Shown here piece after piece: positions 45,413 through 55,065 of a DNA stretch of 64,000 bases; positions within the stretch are counted from its first letter, which is position 1, and every line of letters begins with the position of its first letter. The DNA is taken from contig NZ_PDUS01000001.1 in the NCBI RefSeq assembly GCF_002723455.1, forward strand, positions 440,038 through 504,037. The letters are read 5' to 3'. The DNA is from Pseudoalteromonas sp. 3D05. GTDB lineage: Bacteria > Pseudomonadota > Gammaproteobacteria > Enterobacterales > Alteromonadaceae. A program made the position numbers and the translations under genes. The notes beneath the pieces are model-generated. The model was not told the DNA's origin. It did no database searches and was given only the letters and a program-made list of their open reading frames with translations.

Positions 45413-45946
45413 TTATTCAACTTTTTCTATAACAAGGGTTACTTCACCAACCTCAATGCCAAACTTATCAATTGAAGTACGATTTATCAACCGAGAATCA
45501 GTTACCTGATACATCCAATCATCAAAATTAACCTCAATCTGGCTACCATCGACTAAAAGCTCTAACGAATAAGTCCAATGAAATACACTGCCACTACTCG
45601 CGCCTTTAGCAATACCCAATACATCACTGGCTGTTCCAGTTAAAGTATTGTCGTCATTTAGTGTAATAGTCCACACACGTCGCTGAGTTTCACCATCATC
45701 GTAAATAAAGTCTTCCTCGATGACACCAACATTGCCCTCCCAGCTAGCCTCCATATCAACAACAAGTTTGCGGGTTAACTCTCCTTTGAAGTCTTGTACT
45801 ACACCGTACGCTTTAAGTTTGCCATTAAAAAACTGTTTAAAAATAAACTCTGGCGAACTACCTTTGTAATGCTCAACATCAGGAGCGGCACAACTGGCTA
45901 AAAACAAACACAAAATAAGTAAGATTGCAGTATTCAGTAGTTTCAT
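45413..45946 (-). CDS. DUF3833 family lipoprotein
   Basis: A 177-residue lipoprotein with lipobox LASC (Cys19). The mature domain matches DUF3833 (FIFKQFFNGKLKAYGVVQDFKGELTRK, then WTITLNDDNTLTGTASDVLG). The fold looks like an all-beta, lipocalin-like barrel, but the function of the family is not known. The ATG overlaps the preceding stop (ATGA), and it is the last gene of the sigma-factor operon. Families of this type recur beside Cfa and DUF2878 genes, which suggests a role with modified membrane lipids. Confidence 0.85.
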   Translation of the reverse strand: MKLLNTAILLILCLFLASCAAPDVEHYKGSSPEFIFKQFFNGKLKAYGVVQDFKGELTRKLVVDMEASWEGNVGVIEEDFIYDDGETQRRVWTITLNDDNTLTGTASDVLGIAKGASSGSVFHWTYSLELLVDGSQIEVNFDDWMYQVTDSRLINRTSIDKFGIEVGEVTLVIEKVE

Positions 45947-46440
45947 TTGGACTTCCCTATTAATTGGTTGCGCATAGCAGGCTCTGATGTATTAGGTGAT
46001 AACCAAATAGCCATAAAGTCATCTGCAAAAGTAGCATCTTCAATTCCACCTAGCTTCTTATCGTTGTGATAAAACGTGCCATTTCCTACATCGTCTGTTC
46101 TAAAAGTAAGTGTTTCGCCCTCTTTAATATCAGGCCATAACACTAGTAAAGCATCATCGTATTTATTTATTAAACTTTTTTTGCCTAGGTGTTCCCATTG
46201 CTCATTGGTTGCTTTAACAATATCATTCGCAGCAAAATCGCGTAAATAAGTCAAAGATAGTTGCGAGGGGTGTTGCCCAAACTCATAACTCCCTGTGGGT
46301 GATAACAGTTTAGCGTCATAAACATCCCAAAAGTAATACTCAAAACGGCCTTCTCCTACTAACTTAAAGTCAGTACTAGCAGCAGAGTTTGCAAATGCTC
46401 CAAGTGAGAATAAAGACAAAAAAATAAGTAAAACGCGCAT
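45943..46440 (-). CDS. periplasmic chalcone isomerase-like protein
   Basis: A 165-residue exported protein of the chalcone-isomerase-like group. A signal peptide ends at AFA (about 17). Conserved segments include GEGRFEYYFWDVYDAKLLSP and SLTYLRDFAANDIVKAT. Bacterial members do not act on flavonoids, and fatty-acid binding has been proposed for this fold. Its position after the Cfa-like and DUF2878 genes fits a role in handling modified lipids in the envelope. It overlaps the DUF3833 gene by four bases. Confidence 0.85.
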   Translation of the reverse strand: MRVLLIFLSLFSLGAFANSAASTDFKLVGEGRFEYYFWDVYDAKLLSPTGSYEFGQHPSQLSLTYLRDFAANDIVKATNEQWEHLGKKSLINKYDDALLVLWPDIKEGETLTFRTDDVGNGTFYHNDKKLGGIEDATFADDFMAIWLSPNTSEPAMRNQLIGKSK

Positions 46441-46449
46441 AACAAATCC

Positions 46450-46995
46450 TTATTTGACAATGGATGAATATTTCTCAGCGTCAGGGGGAATAGCCGTGCT
46501 ATTTATCTTTGATTTTATGAGCTTGTTTGTTACTAAAATACAATTGAACATTACACCCCATGACAGGCCATACGCCAACCAGAAAAACCAAATTGGCTGT
46601 GCAACTGTAATCACATCAAATCTAGCGCCTGCCCAATAACTTGCTGGTGCAAACAAGGCACATACAAAAAGACTTACATACCAAGGTAGCCGTGTTAGAA
46701 ATTGCATCGATGTATTAATCGTTAAAATAAGAGCACTCCACAGCAACACAAACCAAAGCGGAAATGGATAGGTTTTAAAACCTAGCAACTCAAATTTAAC
46801 CATTACAAACTCAAAAACCAAGGCAATACAAAGCCCGATAACCAGTAAAAACATATCCTGCTTCTTCTGTTGGGAAAGAAAAAGCATCAAAATAACTATT
46901 CCGAAAGTTGGTAATAATGCTTTGTTTTCGAGGAGTAAGGCCAAAAACCAGACCCCTTGAAATAAAACAAAATTAATAATCGAGCGCAATGCCAT
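46450..46995 (-). CDS. DUF2878 family membrane protein
   Basis: Integral membrane protein of about 181 residues with five or six hydrophobic segments, matching DUF2878 (WFLALLLENKALLPT, then FKTYPFPLWFVLLWSAL and NTSMQFL). Function unknown. The open frame begins at a TTG at 47031, but the ATG at 46995, within the end of the Cfa gene, is preferred. The 23-base overlap with the Cfa-like gene and nine-base gap to the next gene indicate one transcript. Confidence 0.8.
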   Translation of the reverse strand: MALRSIINFVLFQGVWFLALLLENKALLPTFGIVILMLFLSQQKKQDMFLLVIGLCIALVFEFVMVKFELLGFKTYPFPLWFVLLWSALILTINTSMQFLTRLPWYVSLFVCALFAPASYWAGARFDVITVAQPIWFFWLAYGLSWGVMFNCILVTNKLIKSKINSTAIPPDAEKYSSIVK

Positions 46996-48238
46996 CACCT
47001 GAATGGGTAAAACGTGGCTTTCTAGCAACAAGATGCACAGTACTTGTTACTCGCGTTCTAAATGCCCCTTCACAATAAGCAAGATAAAATAACCACAATC
47101 TATAAAAGCGCTGATCGAACTTTGCTTTATCAATTTCAGGCCAGCTTGCAATAAAACGCGTGCGCCAGTCAGCGAGAGTTCTAGCATAATGCACACCAAT
47201 GTCTTTGACACTGTGCACAACCATATCTGACTGATGCTTAATTTGTTTGTTCATTTCATCAATGCAAGGTAGGCAACCACCGGGAAAAATATATTGCTGA
47301 ATAAAATCAGAATTTTTTAAATAGTGCTTGTAACGTTGATCTGCAATGGTGATTGCTTGAATCAACATAGCACCCGAATCTTTAAGCAAGTCATTACATT
47401 TTTTGAAAAAGCTGGGTAAGTATTCATGACCTACAGCTTCAATCATTTCAATCGAAACCAATTTATCAAATTTACCCTCTAGTAATCGGTAATCTTGCTT
47501 TAGTAGGGTTATTTTATCTTTTAATCCAAGCTCATTTATTTTCTGCGCCACGTAAGCGTGTTGCTCATCCGAAATAGTTGTCGTAGTAACATGACAACCA
47601 TAATGAGAAGCTGCGTGTATTGCAAAAGCGCCCCACCCCGTGCCTATTTCAATTACCTTATCACCTTGCTGTAAATCCACTTGCTGGCAAATCAAATCAA
47701 GTTTGTGGCTTTGTGCTTGTTCGAGAGAAGCACTTTGTGAAGGGTAAACTGCACTTGAATAAAGCATTTCAGTGCTTAGAAAAGAAGAATACAGATCATT
47801 ACCTAAATCGTAATGAGCAACAATGTTTTTCTTAGAACCATCTTCAGAATTTTTATTCCGAATGTGATTAAATCTAAAAAAGATGTTGCTAAAGAAGGCG
47901 AATTTTTTCTCGAAGGCATCTAATTGTGATTGATTTATAGCAAAAATCTCAATCAGCTTTGTTAGGTCATCACATTCCCAATGACCCAAAATATAAGACT
48001 CACCAGCACCAACACTGCCTGAAAGCGCAAATGACTTATACATTGCCTGATCATTAACAATCACTTTAACCGCTAGTTTTTTTTCATTATCATCACCAAA
48101 ATGATTAACTTCGTTGCCATCGATTAAAGATATACGACCAGTTTCGATGCTATTAAATGCACCAAACACCAGTTTTTTATAAATTTTTATAAGCCATCCA
48201 CTGGGTTGACTGTTTGACAAACTGGATACTTTTTCCAT
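46973..48238 (-). CDS. cyclopropane-fatty-acid synthase-like methyltransferase
   Basis: SAM-dependent methyltransferase of the Cfa/mycolic acid synthase family, 421 residues. The SAM motif I is VIEIGTGWGAFAIHAA; GAGESYILGHWECDDL and SIEMIEAVGHEYL are also typical. Such enzymes add a methylene or methyl group to unsaturated acyl chains of membrane phospholipids. In this operon (ECF sigma, ChrR) it is a good candidate for photo-oxidative stress lipid methylation, possibly towards furan fatty acids rather than plain cyclopropane. It is separated from DUF1365 by 28 bases. AGGTGA precedes the ATG. Confidence 0.9.
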   Translation of the reverse strand: MEKVSSLSNSQPSGWLIKIYKKLVFGAFNSIETGRISLIDGNEVNHFGDDNEKKLAVKVIVNDQAMYKSFALSGSVGAGESYILGHWECDDLTKLIEIFAINQSQLDAFEKKFAFFSNIFFRFNHIRNKNSEDGSKKNIVAHYDLGNDLYSSFLSTEMLYSSAVYPSQSASLEQAQSHKLDLICQQVDLQQGDKVIEIGTGWGAFAIHAASHYGCHVTTTTISDEQHAYVAQKINELGLKDKITLLKQDYRLLEGKFDKLVSIEMIEAVGHEYLPSFFKKCNDLLKDSGAMLIQAITIADQRYKHYLKNSDFIQQYIFPGGCLPCIDEMNKQIKHQSDMVVHSVKDIGVHYARTLADWRTRFIASWPEIDKAKFDQRFYRLWLFYLAYCEGAFRTRVTSTVHLVARKPRFTHSGDGIALDY

Positions 48239-48266
48239 TACATCACCTAACTAGTTTGAAGCAGAC

Positions 48267-49016
48267 TTAACTGCCGCTTCCTGAATGACCGATAAATGGC
48301 ACTCGTTTACAAAACAACTTAAATGCATGAACATAAATACCTCTAAAAATAGTCCAAGTCATTGCAGGGAACTGTTTAAAAATAGCAGATACGTTTTGTT
48401 TAGTTAACGATTGCCGTTTTAGCCTAAGTGTTGCATCAAACAACACATTATTGTCTTTTTTATTCTCAATGTGGATTAAAACACTGTCATCATTGATACG
48501 CGTTGCCCAGTGGTAATCCATATCTAAATTCATAAAAGGTGATACGGAAAAAACTTTTTTAAAGTTCACTTTCTTTTCAAGTTCTACTAAGTAGTAGTGC
48601 CGTTCGTTCCACGGCGTATTACTTACTTCAGCAACCATATAGCTTAACTGGCCATCAGGTTTTTCATAAAAAAAGAAATTAACCGGACTAAAATAAATAC
48701 CTAAACAACGAAGCTGGCCAAGCATGTACACATTTGCAAACTCATCGTTTACACCTAATTCATTAATTTTATCTAGTGCACGTTTGACTATTTCTCCATT
48801 AAGCTCTTCTGTGCCATCTTTCAAATAGTCAGACTGCTTAAATTTTAATGCTTTAAATCCTGATGTGCCTAATTGTGGGTGAATACCATTAAGCATTGAA
48901 GGTTGTGATAAATCAACCCACATCATGTAGAGCGGGTACTTAAACTCATGTGATTTAACAGCAAACCTGCGGTGACGCACATCGCCTGTAAAAACAGCAC
49001 TATTCAAATTCAACAC
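48267..49016 (-). CDS. DUF1365 family protein
   Basis: A 249-residue protein of DUF1365: AVFTGDVRHRRF at the start, YFSPVNFFFYE and VSNTPWNERHYYLV in the middle, and VSPFMNLDMDYHW. These families almost always sit between a FAD-dependent amine-oxidase-like protein and a Cfa-like enzyme, as here, so a joint role in acyl-chain modification is likely though the chemistry is not defined. The start is a GTG inside the end of the FAD gene (17-base overlap). Confidence 0.88.
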   Translation of the reverse strand: MLNLNSAVFTGDVRHRRFAVKSHEFKYPLYMMWVDLSQPSMLNGIHPQLGTSGFKALKFKQSDYLKDGTEELNGEIVKRALDKINELGVNDEFANVYMLGQLRCLGIYFSPVNFFFYEKPDGQLSYMVAEVSNTPWNERHYYLVELEKKVNFKKVFSVSPFMNLDMDYHWATRINDDSVLIHIENKKDNNVLFDATLRLKRQSLTKQNVSAIFKQFPAMTWTIFRGIYVHAFKLFCKRVPFIGHSGSGS

Positions 49017-50253
49017 CTAGTTGGCGAGCTACATCGACTGCACTTCTAACCCCATCTTCATGGAAACCGTTATACCAATAAGCCCCACAAAAATAAGTGT
49101 TATTTTCACCATCTATACTGTGCTTTTGTTGTTGAGCAGCAATTGAGGCTTCATTAAAGACTGGGTGGTGATAAGTAAATTCACGTAAAATTTTACTTTT
49201 ATCAATACCTTGCTTGTGGTTCAAAGTTACACAAAATTGAGTATCGCTTTGAATACCCTGAAGAATATTCATTTGGTAAGTAACTACAGCGGCTTTATCT
49301 GTGCTGTCGTTCAATAAATAATTCCAGCTCGCCCACGCTGCTTTTCGCTTGGGTAAGATTGATGTGTCAGTGTGTAAAATCACTGAATTTTCAGAATAAG
49401 GAATAGCGCCAAGAACCCTCTTCTCATCGATACTAGGGGATGATAATAACCCTAAAGCCTGATCAGAATGGCATGCAAAGACGACCTTATCAAACTGCTG
49501 TTGCTCACCATTTTTTAAATGGATAATAATTTTATCATCAAGGCGCTCAACTTCAGCGATATCGCTATTAAGTTTTATCTGCTGTTCAAAACCATTAATA
49601 AGAGGCGCAATATATTCTCTTGAACCGCCTGGGATTACATACCATTGGGGTCTGTTAGTGATATCTAATAAACCGTGGTTAAAGAAGAATTTGACAAAAA
49701 ATTCAACCTCAACATTACTCATTTCTTTTATGCTGGTAGACCAAATGGCGGCGCCCATAGGGAGTATGTAGTGGTAGCGAAAGAAGTCATTAAAACTATG
49801 CTCATCTAAAAGCTGTCCCAGCGTTTTTTTCTCGTATACATTTTTACTGTGTAGTGATTTACATAACTTATTAAAACGGACAATATCAGCTAATAATTTG
49901 TAAAAGCGAGGACGCAAAATGTTGCGCTTTTGAGCAAATAAGCTTGTAAATGTATGTCCGTTATATTCAAAGCCTGTTTGTTCATTGTGAACACTGAAGC
50001 TCATTTGGGTAGGTTTGCGGCTGATGCCAATTCGACTGAGTAACTTTTCAAAGTACGGGTAGGTTCTATCATTAAATACAATGAAGCCCGTATCGATAGC
50101 ATAATTAGTCCCTTCAATATCAACATCAACAGTTGCAGTATGACCACCAATATAGTCGTTCTTTTCAAATACCGTAACATCGTATTGTTTGTGTAGTAGA
50201 TGAGCACAGCTTAAGCCTGAGATACCAGAGCCAATAATTGCAATTTTTTTCAA
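49000..50253 (-). CDS. FAD-dependent oxidoreductase (amine-oxidase/desaturase-like)
   Basis: Flavoprotein of 417 residues. The dinucleotide-binding motif GSGISGLSCAHLL and EKNDYIGGHTATV are at the N-terminus, followed by DTGFIVFNDRTYP. The protein resembles NAD/FAD-binding amine-oxidase-like proteins that neighbour DUF1365 and Cfa genes. A reasonable inference is oxidation or desaturation of a methylated acyl chain. The start codon is TTG, overlapping the stop of the SDR gene (TTGA). Confidence 0.88.
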   Translation of the reverse strand: MKKIAIIGSGISGLSCAHLLHKQYDVTVFEKNDYIGGHTATVDVDIEGTNYAIDTGFIVFNDRTYPYFEKLLSRIGISRKPTQMSFSVHNEQTGFEYNGHTFTSLFAQKRNILRPRFYKLLADIVRFNKLCKSLHSKNVYEKKTLGQLLDEHSFNDFFRYHYILPMGAAIWSTSIKEMSNVEVEFFVKFFFNHGLLDITNRPQWYVIPGGSREYIAPLINGFEQQIKLNSDIAEVERLDDKIIIHLKNGEQQQFDKVVFACHSDQALGLLSSPSIDEKRVLGAIPYSENSVILHTDTSILPKRKAAWASWNYLLNDSTDKAAVVTYQMNILQGIQSDTQFCVTLNHKQGIDKSKILREFTYHHPVFNEASIAAQQQKHSIDGENNTYFCGAYWYNGFHEDGVRSAVDVARQLGVEFE

Positions 50254-50960
50254 CGAGATAATCCTTTTGCTAATTTAAGCCATAATGGTAATGGCAAAAT
50301 GCGCATGCATTTTAAAATAAGTGTAAATCGGTAGGGAAAGTGAACCTCTTTGCGACGCTTTTTAACACCAGATATAATGTAGTCAGCTGCTTTTTCTGCA
50401 GAAACAGCCATCGGCATAGGGAAATCGTTTTTGTCAGTCAGTGGCGTTTTAACAAATCCAGGATGGACCAAAGTGACATCGACATCATTCAAATCGACAG
50501 CTAAACTTTTAGCTAAATAACTTACACCCGCTTTAGAAGCGCCATAGGCCTCTGAACGAGGCAAAGGTAAATAAGTCACACTTGAACTGACAAGCACAAG
50601 TTGACCACCCGATTTTATTTTTGGCAGTAACGCTTCTAAACAATACCCGACAGACAAAAGGTTTGTGTTTATGACACGAGTAAATAAACTGCTATCAAAA
50701 TTACGCGCATCATTTATATACTCGCAATTACCCGCGTTTAAAATTACACGGTCAAATTGGGTATAAGCTATTGTCGCACTCTTAATGTCTTGTAAATCAG
50801 TCGCATCAAATTTGCATGGCTCGATATTTTGATGTGTCGCAAGCTCTGCCAGCTTATCGGTATTACGACCACATGCAATAACAGTATCGCCTTGCGCTGC
50901 ATACTGCTTGGCTAACTCCTCACCAATCCCAGATGTGGCGCCTGTAATTAACGTTATCAT
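50250..50960 (-). CDS. short-chain dehydrogenase/reductase
   Basis: SDR-family oxidoreductase of 236 residues. The cofactor motif is TGATSGIGEELAKQYA, NAG follows at LNAGNCEY, and the catalytic Ser and YxxxK lie in SSSVTYLPLPRSEAYGASKAG. Substrate unknown; it could act on an aldehyde or ketone product of lipid peroxidation or on a lipid intermediate. ATGA overlaps connect it to the NTF2-like gene upstream and the FAD gene downstream. Confidence 0.9.
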   Translation of the reverse strand: MITLITGATSGIGEELAKQYAAQGDTVIACGRNTDKLAELATHQNIEPCKFDATDLQDIKSATIAYTQFDRVILNAGNCEYINDARNFDSSLFTRVINTNLLSVGYCLEALLPKIKSGGQLVLVSSSVTYLPLPRSEAYGASKAGVSYLAKSLAVDLNDVDVTLVHPGFVKTPLTDKNDFPMPMAVSAEKAADYIISGVKKRRKEVHFPYRFTLILKCMRILPLPLWLKLAKGLSR

Positions 50961-51388
50961 GACTTCGTTGCCCTTTTGTCTATAAGTTTAATAACAGCAC
51001 CAACCAAAGGAATGTTACGATACAAAAGTGCCCCTACGTCAAAGTAATCCTGATGCTTAACTATTTTATCGCCATCAAACACAAGGTGACTATGTCCATT
51101 GACGCTAATCTCTTTGCCATTTGCTAGTTTTGGATGTCTGTATTTCATAATCCAATAGACAAACGCATCATCCCCTGAGCAATGGTGACTCGTTATGTCA
51201 AAACCACACTCTAGAACATTACTATATAAATCTGAGAAGTAATTGTGTAAATCATCAAGACCAGTAACCTCATGAAGAGGATCTGAAAAGTGAATGTTAG
51301 GCGCATATATATCACTTAAAAGGTGAAGATTATGCTTATTCAGCTGTTGATATATATTAACGAATGATTCAACTCTTTGCGTACTCAT
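50957..51388 (-). CDS. NTF2-like (SnoaL-type) protein
   Basis: A 143-residue protein with NTF2-like fold pattern: FVNIYQQLNKHNLHLLSDIYAPNIHFSDPLHEVTG then VYWIMKYRHPKL and SHLVFDGDKIVKHQDYFD. Such small cone-shaped domains serve as isomerases, hydrolases or binding proteins; no specific activity can be named. It lies 12 bases after the photolyase stop, with AAGGAA before the ATG. Members recur in RpoE-ChrR operons. Confidence 0.85.
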   Translation of the reverse strand: MSTQRVESFVNIYQQLNKHNLHLLSDIYAPNIHFSDPLHEVTGLDDLHNYFSDLYSNVLECGFDITSHHCSGDDAFVYWIMKYRHPKLANGKEISVNGHSHLVFDGDKIVKHQDYFDVGALLYRNIPLVGAVIKLIDKRATKS

Positions 51389-51400
51389 TTTATTCCTTCG

Positions 51401-52792
51401 TTATACCTTAAACGCGGCTAGTGCTCTTTCTCTTGCAGCTTTATGATCCACTATTGCCGGCCAGTAATCGGCTTCTCGGCCAATACTCGCTAAATATTTA
51501 TGCGGAAAATGAACGTGCTTATCAGGAACATTTTCAAGCTCTGGTATATACTTACGGATAAATTCGCCTTTCGGATCAAATCGCTCACTTTGCGTTATCG
51601 GGTTAAAAATTCTGAAATAAGGCTGAGCATCACATCCTGTACTCGCAGCCCATTGCCAGCCGCCATTGTTAGATGCTAAATCACCATCGATAAGGTGCTG
51701 CATAAAGTAACGCTCACCTTTGCGCCAATCAATCAATAGGTGTTTTGTTAGGAAGCTTGCCACAACCATTCGCAAGCGGTTATGCATCCAACCCGTCTCG
51801 TTCAGTTGGCGCATCGCCGCGTCCACTAATGGATAGCCTGTTTTACCTTCACACCAAGACTGAAATTCGGCCTCACTCGTACGCCACTTAACCGCGTCGT
51901 ACTTTTCGTTAAAGTTTTTATATTTATTTAACGACGGGAAAGCGACTAATAAGTGGCGATAAAACTCGCGCCAAACTAATTCATTAACCCATGTAAATAA
52001 ATTACTTTTTGCACTGGATAGCACATCAACATGACGTTGTTGCACAAGGGCAATAAGCTGATGGGTACTGACAATACCCAGTGCTAGGTATGGACTCAAA
52101 CCGGATGTGCCTTTTATTGCAGGAAAATCACGTGTTTCTTTATAGTTCGTAAGTTTCTCATCAATAAAACGATGGATAACCTGACTTAAGGCCTCATCAT
52201 CAACTGGCCACTTATTTGAGCTACCGTCACCTTTAAGCAAATCGTTATCTTGAAATTGAACCGCAGAAAACGTGTTAGGCATTTCTTTAAAATAAAAATG
52301 GGTGTCATGATGCTGTTTTAACCATTCGTTTTTGAATGGTGTGAACACCTTATACATCTCACCATTTTTTGTGGTAACAGAACCAGGAGGGGCTATCAAA
52401 TCACCATCATACATATGAACAGACACATCTAGCTTATCCGCTTCACAAATAAACTGTGTGTCACGATTGTGCTCATTTATTTCGTATTCTGCATTAGCGT
52501 AAATATGCTTTACGTTATTTGATGATAAAAAATCTGACAGATCCTTTATGCAAGACGTGTAATTAGTACTTTCGATGACATGAAGTGTAATACCATGTTC
52601 GCTTAATAACTTACCTAAAAATGTTACACGCCTTTTTAGTAAATCAATTTGTATTGGCGCAACCTTATGCTGCTCCCATTGACCTGGGGTAACGAAAAAA
52701 AGGGCATTTTTACAGCCTGCTTCGATTGCATCGTATAGTGCAAAATTATTAAAAAGGCGCAAATCGCGCCTAAACCAAAAAATTGTGTCCAT
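51401..52792 (-). CDS. phrB: deoxyribodipyrimidine photolyase
   Basis: Light-driven DNA repair enzyme that reverses cyclobutane pyrimidine dimers with FAD and an antenna cofactor. Typical are FWFRRDLRLFNN at the N-terminus, WVNELVWREFYRHLL, and the FAD-binding NGGWQWAASTGCDAQPYFRIFNP. Length 463, close to E. coli PhrB. Its ATG overlaps the ybgA stop (TAATG); ybgA and phrB are also adjacent in E. coli. Presence in an RpoE-ChrR operon fits light-stress induction. Confidence 0.95.
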   Translation of the reverse strand: MDTIFWFRRDLRLFNNFALYDAIEAGCKNALFFVTPGQWEQHKVAPIQIDLLKRRVTFLGKLLSEHGITLHVIESTNYTSCIKDLSDFLSSNNVKHIYANAEYEINEHNRDTQFICEADKLDVSVHMYDGDLIAPPGSVTTKNGEMYKVFTPFKNEWLKQHHDTHFYFKEMPNTFSAVQFQDNDLLKGDGSSNKWPVDDEALSQVIHRFIDEKLTNYKETRDFPAIKGTSGLSPYLALGIVSTHQLIALVQQRHVDVLSSAKSNLFTWVNELVWREFYRHLLVAFPSLNKYKNFNEKYDAVKWRTSEAEFQSWCEGKTGYPLVDAAMRQLNETGWMHNRLRMVVASFLTKHLLIDWRKGERYFMQHLIDGDLASNNGGWQWAASTGCDAQPYFRIFNPITQSERFDPKGEFIRKYIPELENVPDKHVHFPHKYLASIGREADYWPAIVDHKAARERALAAFKV

Positions 52793-53745
52793 TAAATTCC
52801 GAAACGTAATTTTAGATCATTAGGATAGGGGTTAAAATAAACTTGCTGTTCTAAATACCCATTAGGATGAACTTTTAGGTGATGTTTAACCAAGGTTAAG
52901 GGTACATAAAGTGGGACAATGCCTTCTCTGTATTCATCAATGGCATCACGTAATTCTTTCTTCTCTACCTTTGAAAGCACTTTTTTAAAATAGCCCTGTA
53001 AATGCATCAAGGTATTGCTGTTATTTTTGCGTGACGCAGGCTTCTTAAGCGCAGTCATCAAACCCAAAATGTATTTATCTGCAAGTGCTTCATAATCATC
53101 ACCGTCGTATGTCCCTAGTAGATTGCCTAGGTCTTTATAAGCCTGATAATTATGCGCCATTAATAAATATTTGTATTTTGCATGAAACTGCGTCAAACGG
53201 TGCACAGTAATTGGCTGCTCTGTAAGTAGCTGCCAATTTTTAAACGTATAAATGCGCATAACAAAATTTTCGCGCAAATGCATATCATTTAAACGGCCGT
53301 TTTCCTCACATGGTAATAACGGGTTATGAGCCATTATTTGCTCTGCAAAAAAACCAACCCCCTCAGAAGTATTACCTGTACCCGCTTCGTTATAAATTTT
53401 AATACGCTCCATTCCACAACTTGGGCTTTTAGCGCAAAAAATGAAACCGCTTAAAGTAGACGCCTGCTCCATAGCGATTTTTTTTCCATACTCAGTAAGC
53501 TTTGGGCCTACATCACCTGTACCATCAGGTCTACAAACCTTAATGGTGTCGCCCACTCTGACTTGTCTGATAGTAGGCCTAGGTATCGGTAAACCTACTG
53601 CGACCTCTGGGCAAAAACGTTGATATTCTACGTACTTCCCAAGTTCGTCCATGCAAAAGTTTGATCTTTTGTGACCTGTGTCAAAACGTACTTTTTCACC
53701 TGCTAGGCATGCACTAATGCCTAGCTTTATAACCTGTTCTTGCAT
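52792..53745 (-). CDS. ybgA: DUF523-DUF1722 protein (YbgA family)
   Basis: Two-domain protein of 317 residues: an N-terminal DUF523 domain with LGISACLAGEKVRFDTGHKR and conserved cysteines (FCAKSPSCG), and a C-terminal DUF1722 domain (from about residue 190) as in E. coli YbgA. The E. coli gene is shorter because it lacks DUF523. Function is unknown; the cysteines suggest thiol or metal chemistry. It follows chrR after seven bases. GGATAGG precedes the ATG. Confidence 0.9.
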   Translation of the reverse strand: MQEQVIKLGISACLAGEKVRFDTGHKRSNFCMDELGKYVEYQRFCPEVAVGLPIPRPTIRQVRVGDTIKVCRPDGTGDVGPKLTEYGKKIAMEQASTLSGFIFCAKSPSCGMERIKIYNEAGTGNTSEGVGFFAEQIMAHNPLLPCEENGRLNDMHLRENFVMRIYTFKNWQLLTEQPITVHRLTQFHAKYKYLLMAHNYQAYKDLGNLLGTYDGDDYEALADKYILGLMTALKKPASRKNNSNTLMHLQGYFKKVLSKVEKKELRDAIDEYREGIVPLYVPLTLVKHHLKVHPNGYLEQQVYFNPYPNDLKLRFGI

Positions 53746-53752
53746 ACCTATC

Positions 53753-54418
53753 CTAGTATATAAAATTGCCTATTGGATTGAGTAACTTACTTAATCCTTT
53801 ATTAAAGTGTAGAGCACTACTGACAACAGTAAAGCACAAACATCCTTCTTTCGTAATTGGCGTATGGTTGTGACGACCATCGAGCATCATAAAATCACCT
53901 GGTACATACTTTCCAGTTTCATCGCTAAACTCACCATCAAGCAACAGTGTTAACTCAAAACCTGTGTGTGTGTGTTCAGGTATCTCTCCGTCTGCCGCAA
54001 TATGTAGCAAGCTTGAACGTAATGGGCCATCATCTATAGCAACACGAGAACGAGATAACTTACCCATTTGCATAAACTTACTATGAGGAATACGCGATAA
54101 GCTACGAGGTAATTGATAATCTTGCTCGTTTATACTAATCAATTGAGGTTCAACCTCGTACATGTCATCAACTGACTCGTCCATTGTAATGGCATCAAGT
54201 AAGTCTGAGATCCCTTCGAGCTCATCTTCAACTAAAAAGTCATTGATAGACTCCTCAGCAAAAACTTGTTCAGCATTTTTAGCCTCAATTGCAGCTACTT
54301 TGCTTTTACAACACGGACACATGTCCACGTGTATGGCAACTGCTACGCTGAGACTTGCGGGCAAATCTGCTGAAACAAATTGAGATAAAATTTCATCTGT
54401 TGGATGGTGTTTAATCAT
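53753..54418 (-). CDS. chrR: ChrR-type zinc anti-sigma factor with cupin domain
   Basis: Anti-sigma factor that sequesters its partner ECF sigma factor and releases it on singlet oxygen or related oxidants. The N-terminal zinc domain has His5, His30, Cys34, Cys37 (H-x24-H-x3-C-x2-C), the same spacing as in Rhodobacter sphaeroides ChrR. The C-terminal cupin (about 120-215) carries HTHTGFE and HNH, the metal ligands that are needed for the singlet oxygen response. The coding region overlaps the sigma gene by eight bases, the normal arrangement. At 221 residues it is full length. Confidence 0.94.
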   Translation of the reverse strand: MIKHHPTDEILSQFVSADLPASLSVAVAIHVDMCPCCKSKVAAIEAKNAEQVFAEESINDFLVEDELEGISDLLDAITMDESVDDMYEVEPQLISINEQDYQLPRSLSRIPHSKFMQMGKLSRSRVAIDDGPLRSSLLHIAADGEIPEHTHTGFELTLLLDGEFSDETGKYVPGDFMMLDGRHNHTPITKEGCLCFTVVSSALHFNKGLSKLLNPIGNFIY

Positions 54419-55034
54419 GACTTTCTCCCATCTCGTTGCGAAGTTTTTGTAGCGCTAAACGAAGTCTGGATTTTACTGTACCAACTGGTATGCCTAATTG
54501 GTCTGCCAGTTGCTCTTGCGACATATCTTGAAAATACACGCCACGGACAACATCTCGTTGAGCTTGGGGTAGTTTTTCGAGGTAGTTCTTAATCTGTTTA
54601 TCTTCTAAGTGGTCACTGAACTCATAGTTTTCAGTCTCGCTTTGTTCAATCAATGGCCAAATATCTTCACTTATGCAATCTTCCTTTGTGCTTTTCATTT
54701 TTCTAAGCATATCAAATGATGCATTTCGCATGACTGTGTAAACCCAAGTCGTAGCAGCGCCTTTGTCATTGTTATATAAGTGCGCTTTTCGCCAAACTGA
54801 GGTTAACGTTTCTTGCACAAGCTCCATTGCTTGAGCCTCAGAATTAAACTGTTTTATGCCAAAGCGCTTTATCTTTGGAGAGAAGTAAGAAAACAAATAA
54901 GCAAATGCTTTTTTGTCTCTGCTTGATGCAACTGCAAATAATGAATCTGCAAGTTCTTTGCTCGGTGTATCCGCCATGGCAGTGAAGTTACCTGTTTTAG
55001 GTTTACAACGCGTAGAAGGTTGTTGACTTACCAT
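54411..55034 (-). CDS. rpoE: ECF sigma factor of the RpoE/ECF11 type
   Basis: Extracytoplasmic-function sigma factor, 207 residues, with sigma-2 (about 35-105: LFSYFSPKIKRFG, then ELVQETLTSVWRKA) and sigma-4 (about 140-200: LPQAQRDVVRGVYFQDMSQEQLADQLG, with VGTVKSRL). It is the partner of the ChrR protein, and is likely to drive its own operon plus unlinked light-stress genes. The symbol follows the R. sphaeroides naming; it is not the E. coli envelope-stress sigma E. AAGGGGAA precedes the ATG. Confidence 0.93.
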   Translation of the reverse strand: MVSQQPSTRCKPKTGNFTAMADTPSKELADSLFAVASSRDKKAFAYLFSYFSPKIKRFGIKQFNSEAQAMELVQETLTSVWRKAHLYNNDKGAATTWVYTVMRNASFDMLRKMKSTKEDCISEDIWPLIEQSETENYEFSDHLEDKQIKNYLEKLPQAQRDVVRGVYFQDMSQEQLADQLGIPVGTVKSRLRLALQKLRNEMGESHD

Positions 55035-55065
55035 TGTTAGTTCCCCTTAATATTCACTTCTATCC